A stretch of DNA of 64,000 nt from the NCBI RefSeq assembly GCF_010726245.1, contig NZ_AP022561.1:4092001-4156000 (forward strand), written 5' to 3'. This DNA comes from Mycolicibacterium aichiense (GTDB lineage Bacteria; Actinomycetota; Actinomycetes; Mycobacteriales; Mycobacteriaceae). A model generated the notes under the pieces. The model ran no database searches, had not been told where the DNA came from, and saw only the letters and a program-made list of their open reading frames with translations. Below are positions 23,105 through 31,258 of this stretch, one piece after another (position 1 is the first letter of the stretch; each line of letters opens with the position of its first letter). The position numbers and the translations under genes were made by a program.

Positions 23105-24166
23105 TTGTCAACGTCACGATCCATCCTCATCACCGGCGGTGCCGGCTTCATCGGGTCCGCGCTTGCGCGCCGTCTCGTCGAAGTCGGCTACGAGGTAGCA
23201 GTGATGGACATCCTGCATCAGCAGGTGCACGCCGAAGGCACAGTGATCGACCTGCCGCCCTCCGTTCGGTTTTTCACCGGCGACGTCACGCATGCCCCTG
23301 ACTGCGATGCCGTCCTGCGCCTGTTCAAGCCTTCGCAGATCGTGCACCTTGCGGCTGAAACCGGTACCGCACAATCACTTTCGGAAGCCAGCCGCCACGG
23401 TACGGTCAACGTCGTCGGGACCACGCAACTGCTTGACGCACTAAGTCGTTGCGGGCACGTACCTGCGCAGCTGGTGCTGGCATCCTCTCGAGCCGTGTAT
23501 GGCGAAGGTGCCTGGCAATCCGGCAACCACGTCTTTTACCCGGCGTCTCGCAGCCATGCCCAGCTCGTCGCAGGTGATTGGGATCCGCACGGCCCCAGGG
23601 GAGAACGCGCCGTTCCGCTCGCAAGCAGTGCGGTCCAGACCGAGCCTCGGCCCACCAATATCTACGCCGCAACCAAACTCGCCCAGGAGCACATCCTGGC
23701 TTCCTGGACGGCCGCTCATGACACCCGGCTCAGCGTGTTGCGCCTTCAGAACGTGTACGGGCCGGGCCAGTCTCTGACGAATTCGTACACCGGCATCGTC
23801 GCGCTTTTCGCACGGCTGTCTCGCGAGAAGCAGCCCTTGGAGGTCTACGAGGACGGCCAGATCGTCCGGGATTTCGTCTATATCGACGATGTTGTCGAGG
23901 CGATCTTCATGGCAATTGAGAGCCCGGCCGCACCGTCGCGATGCGTCGACATCGGGTCAGGCGTCCCGACCACAATCCATGAACTCGCGCAACAACTCGC
24001 GACCATCTGCGGGGCACCCGACCCGGTCGTTGTGGGGAAATTCCGCGACGGCGACGTTCGCGCCGCGAGGTGCGATATCGAGCACGCGACGAATGAGCTC
24101 GGGTGGCGTCCCAAGTGGTCGCTCGAGGAGGGTATGCGCGCCCTTCTCGACTGGATTGGCAAATAA
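23105..24166 (+). CDS. dTDP-L-rhamnose 4-epimerase-like SDR enzyme
   Basis: This protein of 353 residues is an extended SDR enzyme with NAD motif GGAGFIG (11-17), SSRAVYGEGAW and the YAATK catalytic pair near 186-190. A long insert before YAATK, the segment NSYTGIVALFA and VYEDGQIVRDFVYIDD resemble WbiB-type dTDP-L-rhamnose 4-epimerases, which make dTDP-6-deoxy-L-talose. That sugar is the conserved first sugar on allo-Thr in known GPLs, and the window carries the rml genes for its precursor. The TTG start at 23105 is chosen because a perfect AGGAGG lies six bases upstream. A longer in-frame reading back to 22448 lies inside the acyltransferase and is rejected. Another nucleotide-sugar epimerase function remains possible. 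Confidence 0.8.
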   Translation: MSTSRSILITGGAGFIGSALARRLVEVGYEVAVMDILHQQVHAEGTVIDLPPSVRFFTGDVTHAPDCDAVLRLFKPSQIVHLAAETGTAQSLSEASRHGTVNVVGTTQLLDALSRCGHVPAQLVLASSRAVYGEGAWQSGNHVFYPASRSHAQLVAGDWDPHGPRGERAVPLASSAVQTEPRPTNIYAATKLAQEHILASWTAAHDTRLSVLRLQNVYGPGQSLTNSYTGIVALFARLSREKQPLEVYEDGQIVRDFVYIDDVVEAIFMAIESPAAPSRCVDIGSGVPTTIHELAQQLATICGAPDPVVVGKFRDGDVRAARCDIEHATNELGWRPKWSLEEGMRALLDWIGK

Positions 24167-24279
24167 CTGATTCTCTCCGTCGAACACTGATCACCTCTGT
24201 CAAGAGATAGGCGATTGCATTGAGTTTCTCGGTTGCGACCAAGACGTCGCTACTTGGCCCGCGCCGACTCTGCTCACGC

Positions 24280-24285
24280 TATGGT
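24280..24285 (+). promoter_or_regulatory. candidate -10 box for the drrABC-like genes
   Basis: TATGGT lies eight bases before the GTG at 24294 and fits TANNNT. No ribosome site precedes the GTG, so the transcript may be leaderless, which is common in mycobacteria. Confidence 0.35.
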
Positions 24286-24293
24286 CAATATTT

Positions 24294-25223
24294 GTGATCG
24301 AGCTTGACGGCGTAGCGAAGACGTTTGACGGAAACATACTCGCCCTGCAGGACGTGAGTTTTTCTGTCGCGAGCGGTTCCGTGTGCGCTCTGCTCGGCCA
24401 CAACGGTGCTGGAAAGACCACCACCATCAACATTCTGTCCACCTTGATGGAACCGTCCTACGGCAGAGCGATCGTGGCCGGACACGACGTCAGCGAGGAT
24501 CCAGCCGCCGTCCGCGCATCCATTGCGATGACCGGACAGATCGCGGCAATCGACTGGCAGCTCACCGGCCGGGAGAACTTGGTGATGTTCAGCCGGCTAC
24601 ATGGCCTGCGCCGCAAGGAGGCTCACAAGCGGGCCGAAGCCCTGATCGAGCAGTTCGATCTCGCCGACGCTGCCGACCGCAACGTGCTCACCTATTCCGG
24701 CGGCATGCGGCGGCGGGTCGACATTGCCGCCGCACTGGTAGTCCCGCCCAAGGTTCTCTTCCTCGACGAGCCGACCACCGGATTGGATCCGCGCAGTCGC
24801 CGCAACGTGTGGGACCTCGTGTCGTCACTGGCCGCCGACGGCGTGACGGTGCTGTTGACGACTCAGTACCTCGAGGAAGCAGACCTGCTGAGCGATTCGG
24901 TTGTCGTGCTCAATCAGGGACGGGTGGTGGCGACTGGGACGGCCGATGATCTGAAGCGGCGCATCGGCTTCAGCTACTGCACTGTGAGTCCGGTCAATCC
25001 GGCAGATCTTTCCAGGATCCTGGCTGCAGTCGCAGATCTGCAGGACGCCCAAGCCGACGAAGACGCCAACACCGTGTCGGTGCTGGCACCCAATGGTGTT
25101 GCGACGCTCAGCGAGGTGTTCCGCCGGGTCGACCAGCTCGACGTTGAGCTAGAAGATATTTCGTTGCGCAAGCCATCCTTGGACGAGGTGTTCCTACACC
25201 TGACCGGCAGCGTCACCGCGTGA
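24294..25223 (+). CDS. drrA: DrrA-like ABC transporter ATPase
   Basis: This protein of 309 residues has Walker A GHNGAGKTT (35-43), signature YSGGM (134-138), Walker B LFLDEPT (154-160) and the C-terminal domain of the DrrA/daunorubicin-resistance family. It would power export of a lipid together with the two membrane proteins encoded next. drr genes border the serotype-specific GPL regions of M. avium, and drrABC export phthiocerol lipids in M. tuberculosis, so lipopeptide export is the likely role here. The GTG start has no ribosome site and may be leaderless. Its stop overlaps the next start by four bases (GTGA). Confidence 0.88.
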   Translation: MIELDGVAKTFDGNILALQDVSFSVASGSVCALLGHNGAGKTTTINILSTLMEPSYGRAIVAGHDVSEDPAAVRASIAMTGQIAAIDWQLTGRENLVMFSRLHGLRRKEAHKRAEALIEQFDLADAADRNVLTYSGGMRRRVDIAAALVVPPKVLFLDEPTTGLDPRSRRNVWDLVSSLAADGVTVLLTTQYLEEADLLSDSVVVLNQGRVVATGTADDLKRRIGFSYCTVSPVNPADLSRILAAVADLQDAQADEDANTVSVLAPNGVATLSEVFRRVDQLDVELEDISLRKPSLDEVFLHLTGSVTA

Positions 25224-25975
25224 GTGCAGTCGTCGTTCTGACTGAACGCATGGTGCGCAACACGCTGCGCAGTGATCTGCCGTTCGCGGTGCTCGCACCG
25301 GCCGGGAACTTCATCATCTTTAACCTCGCGCTGCGAAATGTGATCGATACGGGCGGCATCGGCTATTCGCAGTACCTGCTGCCGGTGATCATCGTTCAAG
25401 TGACATTGCTAGGTGCGCTGACGACCGTCGACCGCGCCACCCGAGATCATCAGTCCGAGCTCGGACTTCGTCTGCGCACCATGCCCATCTCTTCCTTGGC
25501 GCCGCTGTCCGCTCGCATGCTGTATTGCCTTATCCGCGGGGTCGTCGTGCTCATCGCCACGCTCGCCGCTGGTTACGCGTTCGGCTTCCGGCTACTTGGT
25601 GGCCCAGGCCACCTCGCGCTGTTCGCCTTATTCGTTCTGGCATTGACGCTGGCGCTGTCACTCGCCGCAGACGCGGTCGGGGTGCGGGTCTCAGGTGCCC
25701 AGATCGGACGGACCGGAGGCTCTAGTCAGATCCTCCTGGTCCCGCAGATGATGCTCACCATGTTGTCCACCGGCATGGCTCCGGTTGACTCGTTCCCCGA
25801 GTGGTTGCACGGATTTGTTCGCTACCAACCTGTTTCGCAGGTGACCGACACATTGCGTGAACTGGCTGCCGGCAGTGTCGCGGTCGGCAGTCTGGCGAGC
25901 AGCTTTACCTGGTGCCTCGGACTGCTGGCGGTTTTCGGAACGATCGCGGTGCGCATGCAGAGGCGTACTACATGA
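25220..25975 (+). CDS. drrB: DrrB-like ABC-2 membrane subunit
   Basis: This protein of 251 residues has about six hydrophobic segments in the ABC-2 pattern, including the conserved end region SFPEWLHGFVRYQPVSQVTD that marks the family. It overlaps drrA by GTGA and the next gene by ATGA, so the three products are made in step as one transporter. It pairs with the following subunit to form the channel. Confidence 0.85.
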   Translation: MSAVVVLTERMVRNTLRSDLPFAVLAPAGNFIIFNLALRNVIDTGGIGYSQYLLPVIIVQVTLLGALTTVDRATRDHQSELGLRLRTMPISSLAPLSARMLYCLIRGVVVLIATLAAGYAFGFRLLGGPGHLALFALFVLALTLALSLAADAVGVRVSGAQIGRTGGSSQILLVPQMMLTMLSTGMAPVDSFPEWLHGFVRYQPVSQVTDTLRELAAGSVAVGSLASSFTWCLGLLAVFGTIAVRMQRRTT

Positions 25976-26772
25976 AGGTGCCGGCTGCGCCGCGCAGCTC
26001 GCTGCTCTACGAGAGTTGGGTATTCGCCTGCCAGCACTTCATCCACTGGCGCCGCAGCCCGCTGGTGCCGATCCAATCTCTCGTTTTCCCGACTTTTTTG
26101 CTCATCACCTACTATCTGCTGGTCGGCAAATCGGTACTGCGGATCACTGGGTCCGACAGCCTCTACGGTTTGGTGCCTACTTGTGCGATCGCCGGAGCGT
26201 TCTCCGGGGCGCTTGCAGTTGGTCTCAGCATGTCTTTCGAACGCGATAGCGGTCTTCTCAGCCGGTTGTGGGCGCTACCGGTCAACCGTGCCAGCGCCCT
26301 GACCGGCAGGCTGATCGCGGAGGCGGTTCGGACTTTGGTGAGCACCGCATTCATCACCGCGGTCGGCATCGGTTTGGGACTTCGGTTCCGAGGGGGCCCG
26401 CTCGAGCTGCTGCTCTACCTATTGGTACCGGTGATGGTCGTAGTCGTGTTCGCGATGGCCGTGATAGCGATCGCGGTGCGGGCAAAAGATGGAACCACGC
26501 TGATTTGGCTCGGATTGCCGGCGATTACTGCCGTGTTCGCCAGCTCTGGTTCTCCGCCGGTTGAGTCGCTGCCGTCATGGATGTGGCCATTGCTGCGCTT
26601 TCAGCCGATGGAACCGATAGTGGAATCGATGCGGACACTCGCACAAGGGGGAGTTCCGGGATGGCCTCTGCTGTGGGGGGCGCTGTGGACGATTGCCGGC
26701 ACCGCGGTAGTCGGGCCGCTGGCTGTTCGCGGGTACCGTAAGGCCACCGAATCCGGGGGTATCCGCGGTTGA
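25972..26772 (+). CDS. drrC: DrrC-like ABC-2 membrane subunit
   Basis: This protein of 266 residues has about six membrane segments and the family end region SLPSWMWPLLRFQPMEPIVES. The ATG at 25972 lies in an ATGA overlap with the preceding gene. It completes the DrrABC-like exporter. An in-frame extension to 25912 lies inside drrB and is not used. Downstream the same frame stays open after the stop but without a start codon; that region is described as a probable pseudogene. Confidence 0.85.
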   Translation: MKVPAAPRSSLLYESWVFACQHFIHWRRSPLVPIQSLVFPTFLLITYYLLVGKSVLRITGSDSLYGLVPTCAIAGAFSGALAVGLSMSFERDSGLLSRLWALPVNRASALTGRLIAEAVRTLVSTAFITAVGIGLGLRFRGGPLELLLYLLVPVMVVVVFAMAVIAIAVRAKDGTTLIWLGLPAITAVFASSGSPPVESLPSWMWPLLRFQPMEPIVESMRTLAQGGVPGWPLLWGALWTIAGTAVVGPLAVRGYRKATESGGIRG

Positions 26773-27401
26773 GGTCAGCCGCGACGTCCGACGTCAAGCA
26801 ACGGTCGCTTACGGAACCGTCGGAATGCTCCTGCTGCATACGGACCCGTTCTGCAGGCACTCGTCGCGGTCTTCCTGGCGCTGGCCGTCGCGCTGACGAT
26901 CGCACTTCTGGGGCGGCGGGCCGCCTCGGCGGAGTGCGATGGGCTGCCGGATCGTGCCGACGGCGAGCACGCCTACACCGATCGGACGTGCCGTTCATCA
27001 CCGTCACAACCAAGAACACTCCGATCAGCGGTCTCAACCACGGGGTTCCCTTGGGTGGGATCGATGGTGGCCGGGATCGCCCCGTTCGCTGTGACGATGC
27101 TCGCCCGTCAGGGGCACTGCGAGCGAGCCCGTCACAGGTTCCTCGAGACCCCGCATGGACGACGCTGGTGCGTGACGATCACCTTCGACGTGGGCCTGGT
27201 GTATCTGCTCTACGCCAGTCGAACCGGACTCTGCGGACCCGGCGACGCGAAGTACCCGGACCGCATTTGGCCGCAGCGATCGCGGCGATGGCCATGCTCC
27301 CGGTGCTCGTCGGTGTCAGCGCCGCCCAGTCGGCGAAGTCTTTGGTGGCCAACTGCCAGCAACTCGCGGGCGACCCGCAGTGGGTCGGTATCTGCCCCTG
27401 A
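26773..27401 (+). pseudogene. probable decayed membrane-protein gene
   Basis: No intact gene fits these 629 bases. Protein-like pieces occur in different frames: a hydrophobic stretch ALVAVFLALAVALTIALLG near 26860-26915, MVAGIAPFAVTMLA near 27063-27104, and in a third position MAMLPVLVGVSAAQSAKSL near 27288-27345 ending at a TGA at 27399. The first two lie in the frame that continues from drrC but with no start codon before 27055; the last is in another frame. This looks like a small membrane protein broken by frameshifts. It abuts the convergent glycosyltransferase gene. Chance open frames in GC-rich DNA are the alternative. Confidence 0.35.
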
Positions 27402-28679
27402 TCAACCGCGGCGGGACAGCGCGAACTTCTCCAAAAGGTCGGCGGCGAGGGCGACGCTTTCCGCCGGCGTGATCATCCGGTCGGCGAGTTGCTGTGCACG
27501 CCTGGCATATTCGGAAGTGAGAATCGTCCGCAGGTCCGCCACCAACGTGTTCTCGGTGGTGGCGACGAATCGTCGGCCGGTGCCCACTTTCAGCTTCTTG
27601 AGCCGGGACCCCCAACACCCCTGATCGGGCAGCATCCAGGTGATCAACGTGGGACGCCCAGCGCGCAGGCCCGCGTTCGTGGTCCCGGCGCCGCCGTGGT
27701 GCACGACCGCGCGGCAGCTCGGAAGGATCTCTGCGTAGTTCATCGGCCCGACGATCTTGACGTGGTCGTAGGCGGGGACTCTACTGAAATCGGTCCATCC
27801 AGCGCCCACCAGCGCCCGCTCTCCGAGCTGCGCACAGGCGCCGGCGATCATTGCGATTGTGTCAGCTGCCGAGTCGACCGGCATACTCCCGAAGCTGAAG
27901 AAGATCGGTGGCGTGCCGGCATCGATCCACGCCGCGACGTCGGCATCGTCATCGGTCGGCAGCTGCATTGTCAGCGCCCCGACGAAAGGGCGTTGCGGGA
28001 TCTCCCGGTCGTTCCATCGTGCCCACTCGTCCGCCAGCCCGGGATAGCACACCTCGTCGTAGGCCTGGATTTCCATCGATTGACGTTCGGCGATCCGCTG
28101 CGTCCAAGGCCCGCCGGCCTTCGGGAGTCCGAGGGCACGACGCTGGGCGTCGTCCTCGGCCTTGTGCCCGCGCCAGGTCAGCCACTCCACCATCTTCATC
28201 ACAGCGCGGCACAGCGGTGCAGGAAGGAATGGCATCTCAAAACCGTTGACCCGCAGCGGAAAGATCTGCAGCGTGGCCAGCGGGGTGCCGCAATGCTCGG
28301 TGACATTGGATGCGACGTCCTCATAATTCAATCCGGTGAGGAGCACATCGGCACCGTCCGACAGCGACAGCAGGGTCTTTTCGACCTGCTGCCGATACTC
28401 GTTGAGGGGCGTCGCGAATTCGGCCAGCAGCTTGTTCAATGTCCGGAGTTTCCATGGCTTGCTGAAGAACAGTTTCCAGTACTCGTGGTGGGGGTCATCG
28501 GCTACCCGCAGACTTGGCCCGAAGGCGACGGCCTGTGTACCGGCGGACTCGGCGAAACCAACCATCTCCGGCGCGACGACAAGATGCACATCGTGTCCGC
28601 GGCGGACCAGTTCCCGCCCGATTGCAGCGAATGGCTCGACTTCGCCGCGCGTACCCCAATTCGCCAGCACGAATTTCAT
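27402..28679 (-). CDS. GPL-type glycosyltransferase (GT1/MGT family), copy 2
   Basis: This protein of 425 residues starts MKFVLANWGTRGEVEP and has the two-domain GT1/MGT fold with HHGGAGTTNAG near residue 323. It is a paralogue of the four other such enzymes in the window. The donor is unknown; its position beside an SDR enzyme and a nucleotide-sugar dehydrogenase suggests it may use the sugar they make. The ATG at 28679 matches its paralogues; the in-frame extension to 28775 runs into the next gene. It starts seven bases after the SDR gene ends, so the genes form one operon. Confidence 0.9.
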   Translation of the reverse strand: MKFVLANWGTRGEVEPFAAIGRELVRRGHDVHLVVAPEMVGFAESAGTQAVAFGPSLRVADDPHHEYWKLFFSKPWKLRTLNKLLAEFATPLNEYRQQVEKTLLSLSDGADVLLTGLNYEDVASNVTEHCGTPLATLQIFPLRVNGFEMPFLPAPLCRAVMKMVEWLTWRGHKAEDDAQRRALGLPKAGGPWTQRIAERQSMEIQAYDEVCYPGLADEWARWNDREIPQRPFVGALTMQLPTDDDADVAAWIDAGTPPIFFSFGSMPVDSAADTIAMIAGACAQLGERALVGAGWTDFSRVPAYDHVKIVGPMNYAEILPSCRAVVHHGGAGTTNAGLRAGRPTLITWMLPDQGCWGSRLKKLKVGTGRRFVATTENTLVADLRTILTSEYARRAQQLADRMITPAESVALAADLLEKFALSRRG

Positions 28680-28686
28680 TGGGGTC

Positions 28687-29691
28687 CTAGCCCTTACCGT
28701 CCCCGGCCGATAGTTCGAGATACCATGGGTTGGCGCGCGCCCACTCGATGGTGCGACGGATGCCCTCCTCGACATCGACCTTCAGCCGCCAGCCCAGTTC
28801 GCGCTGCGCCTTGGTGGAGTCCGGGATGCGTCGCGGGATGTCTTCGTAACGGCCGCCGAAACGTGCTGCCGTGTCGACCGCTTCGGCGCTGGACACCGAA
28901 TCCACACTGGCAATCTTGATCGCAAGATCCACCGCTTCGCGCATGGTCGTCTCGACCATGCTTCCGACATTGAAAGCCTCACCGATTGCCGCGTCGCTGT
29001 CGGCGGCGAGCAGGGTCCCGGCGACAGCGTCGTCGACGTAGGTGAAACACCGGGTCTGATCGCCCGAGTCGTAGAGCAACGGCTGAAGTCCATTGAGGAT
29101 GCGATGAATGGTCTGCGACACCACGAATATGGGATTCTGCCGCGGACCATAGACATTGAAGTACCGAACTACCGTGACGGGCAGTCCGTAGGCGGCATGC
29201 ATCGCGAACACCAGATGCTCGGCCATCCCTTTGCTGGTGCTGTAGCTCCAGCGCGCGGTCTTGGTCGACCCCAACACACGGTCGTCGTCTTCGGCGAACG
29301 GCGGCTTGGGATTCTTCCCGAACACCTCTGAGGTACTGGCGAACACCACGCGAATGCCGTGGCGTTGACTCAACTCCAGTACGTTTCGCGTACCGATGAC
29401 GTTGACGTCGAGGACCTGAAGCGGATCGTTCATGTAGTTCTTGACACCGACGACCGCGGCCAGATGGAACACGGTGTCGACGTCACCGGTCAACGCCGCT
29501 TCCAGTGCCGCCAAGTCCGTGACGTCGCCCTGCACGAATCGGAAGTTGGGATGGCCGTCGAAGTCGATGCTGCTGTCACGGGTGTTCTTCGCGAAGTCGA
29601 AAATGGTGACGGTGTCGCCGCGTTCCAACAAGGCGGTAACCAGATGCGATCCGATGAAACCGTAGCCGCCGGTCACGACGACATTGGACAT
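28687..29691 (-). CDS. extended SDR nucleotide-sugar epimerase/decarboxylase
   Basis: This protein of 334 residues has GGYGFIG (8-14), a YSTSK catalytic pair near 149-153, RYFNVYGPRQNP and GDQTRCFTYVDDAV. The last segment resembles both UDP-glucuronate decarboxylases and UDP-sugar 4-epimerases. With the dehydrogenase encoded just upstream it would act on a UDP-uronic acid, giving either a 4-epimer or a pentose such as UDP-xylose; the sequence alone does not decide. The ATG at 29691 follows a weak GAAAGAG site. It lies between the dehydrogenase (49 bases upstream) and glycosyltransferase copy 2. Confidence 0.8.
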   Translation of the reverse strand: MSNVVVTGGYGFIGSHLVTALLERGDTVTIFDFAKNTRDSSIDFDGHPNFRFVQGDVTDLAALEAALTGDVDTVFHLAAVVGVKNYMNDPLQVLDVNVIGTRNVLELSQRHGIRVVFASTSEVFGKNPKPPFAEDDDRVLGSTKTARWSYSTSKGMAEHLVFAMHAAYGLPVTVVRYFNVYGPRQNPIFVVSQTIHRILNGLQPLLYDSGDQTRCFTYVDDAVAGTLLAADSDAAIGEAFNVGSMVETTMREAVDLAIKIASVDSVSSAEAVDTAARFGGRYEDIPRRIPDSTKAQRELGWRLKVDVEEGIRRTIEWARANPWYLELSAGDGKG

Positions 29692-29740
29692 ATACGTGCT
29701 CTTTCGTTGTGCGTGTGGTGGGTGGGCACTTCTCGGCCGA

Positions 29741-31123
29741 CTACCGGCCGATCCCCTTGTAGATGAAACCCGCGGCGCGCGCGGCAGCCGGGTCGAAACT
29801 GTTACGCCCGTCCAGGAAGACGCACCGGTCGGCCGCGAGGTCCGCGAGCCGAACCAGCGGAATCTGGTGGAATTCCCGATGCCCGGCCAGGACGACAAGC
29901 GCATCGGCATCCTTGACGGCCGACTCAATGTCCGGACTCAGCGGGATCTTGGTGACCGTGTGGGCTTCCTCGTCGGGCACCCAGGGGTCGTGGACGGTGA
30001 GTTGGCATCCCGACCCTTCGAGAAGGGCGACAACGTATTTCGTCGGTGTGAGACGACAATCGCCGGTGTTGTTCTTGAACGCTATGCCCAGCACGGCGAT
30101 CTTGCTGTTCTCGATCGCCTTGCCTTGATCGGCCAGCAGCGCGGTGAGAAGGCCATAGGTGTACTCAGGCATCGTGTCGTTGACGGTCCGCGATGTCTTA
30201 GGCACCTGCAGGTCCAACCCGAGCGTCTCGCCGAGGTGGTTGACGAACCACGGGTCCTTCGTCAGGCAGTAGCCGCCTACCCCCATGCTGGGCATCAGGA
30301 TGTTGACGTTGTGACTGCCTTTCGGCATGGAGTTCGCCGCCGCGATGACCTGGAGCACGTCCATGTCCAGACGGTCGCACACCTTCGCGAGTTCGTTGGC
30401 CATCGCGACATTCAGGTCGATCCAGAGGTTGTCGGCGAGCTTCACCATCTCCGCGGTCCGCGGATCCTCGACGACGATGGATTCGAGTCCGAGACCGTGG
30501 CGCCACAACGTGGCGCAGCTACGGGCACTGCGCTCGTCGACCGCACCGACCACGACGGGAATCGACGTCAGCTCACGGATTGCCTGCCCTTCGGCCAGCC
30601 GCTCGGGGCAGAAAGCCAACCCGAAGTCCACACCGGCCTTCAGACCGGATACTTCTTCGAGGATCGGCCGGACGAGCGTCTCGGTGGTATCGGGTGGAAC
30701 CGTGCTCTTCAGGATGACGAGGTGGCCCCGCTGCAGGTGCTCCCCGACTGCTCGCGCCGCTGCCTTGATGTCGTCGACGATCGGCTCGTAGTCCGGGCCC
30801 AGCGGCGTACCGACGGTGACGATGATGAAGTCGTTGTCCGCGATGACACTGAAGTCCGACGTGGCTCGGAGGCGCCCGACCTGGACGCTGTCAGCGACGA
30901 GCTCGCCGAGGCCGGGCTCGGGAACACTCGTCCTGCCCTGGTTGATCTCCTCGACGATGTTCGCGCGCACGTCGATTCCGGTAACGGGCCAGCCGCGGTC
31001 GGCCAGCACGGCTCCGATCACGGTGCCGATGTAGCCGAAGCCCACGACCGCGATCCCGGCCCGCATACCCCGGACCAAGAGGTCGACCTCGGCATCGCTT
31101 TGTCCGAACGCGCCTCTAACCAT
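29741..31123 (-). CDS. UDP-sugar 6-dehydrogenase (UDP-Glc/GDP-Man dehydrogenase family)
   Basis: This protein of 460 residues has the NAD motif VGFGYIG near 25-31, the three family domains and a catalytic Cys near 286 in GVGGYCLTKDPWF. That motif is closer to the WecC/WbpA subgroup (UDP-ManNAc or UDP-GlcNAc 6-dehydrogenases) than to typical UDP-glucose dehydrogenases, so the substrate may be an N-acetyl sugar. The product would be a UDP-uronic acid. The ATG at 31123 follows AGGAA at a good distance; an ATG at 31066 would remove a non-conserved N-terminus of 19 residues. It heads an operon with the SDR gene and glycosyltransferase copy 2. Confidence 0.85.
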   Translation of the reverse strand: MVRGAFGQSDAEVDLLVRGMRAGIAVVGFGYIGTVIGAVLADRGWPVTGIDVRANIVEEINQGRTSVPEPGLGELVADSVQVGRLRATSDFSVIADNDFIIVTVGTPLGPDYEPIVDDIKAAARAVGEHLQRGHLVILKSTVPPDTTETLVRPILEEVSGLKAGVDFGLAFCPERLAEGQAIRELTSIPVVVGAVDERSARSCATLWRHGLGLESIVVEDPRTAEMVKLADNLWIDLNVAMANELAKVCDRLDMDVLQVIAAANSMPKGSHNVNILMPSMGVGGYCLTKDPWFVNHLGETLGLDLQVPKTSRTVNDTMPEYTYGLLTALLADQGKAIENSKIAVLGIAFKNNTGDCRLTPTKYVVALLEGSGCQLTVHDPWVPDEEAHTVTKIPLSPDIESAVKDADALVVLAGHREFHQIPLVRLADLAADRCVFLDGRNSFDPAAARAAGFIYKGIGR

Positions 31124-31258
31124 CGCCGTTCCTAGCTCCCTTACAACGACGCGTGCGCGTGCTGGAATTAACCGGGTCTCACGACCAGGCGGGTCGCTCG
31201 GCAGCCTAATCCAATATTGACGTCGTCGACCCGAAATTCGGATGGCCGGGACAACTGA

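Noticed and set aside
27489..28919. Plus-strand frame of 476 codons opposite glycosyltransferase copy 2
   Set aside because: It is antisense to a well-supported gene and its product has no family features.
29684..31135. Plus-strand frame of 483 codons opposite the nucleotide-sugar dehydrogenase
   Set aside because: It is an antisense shadow of a conserved gene, with Arg/Asp/Val-rich composition.
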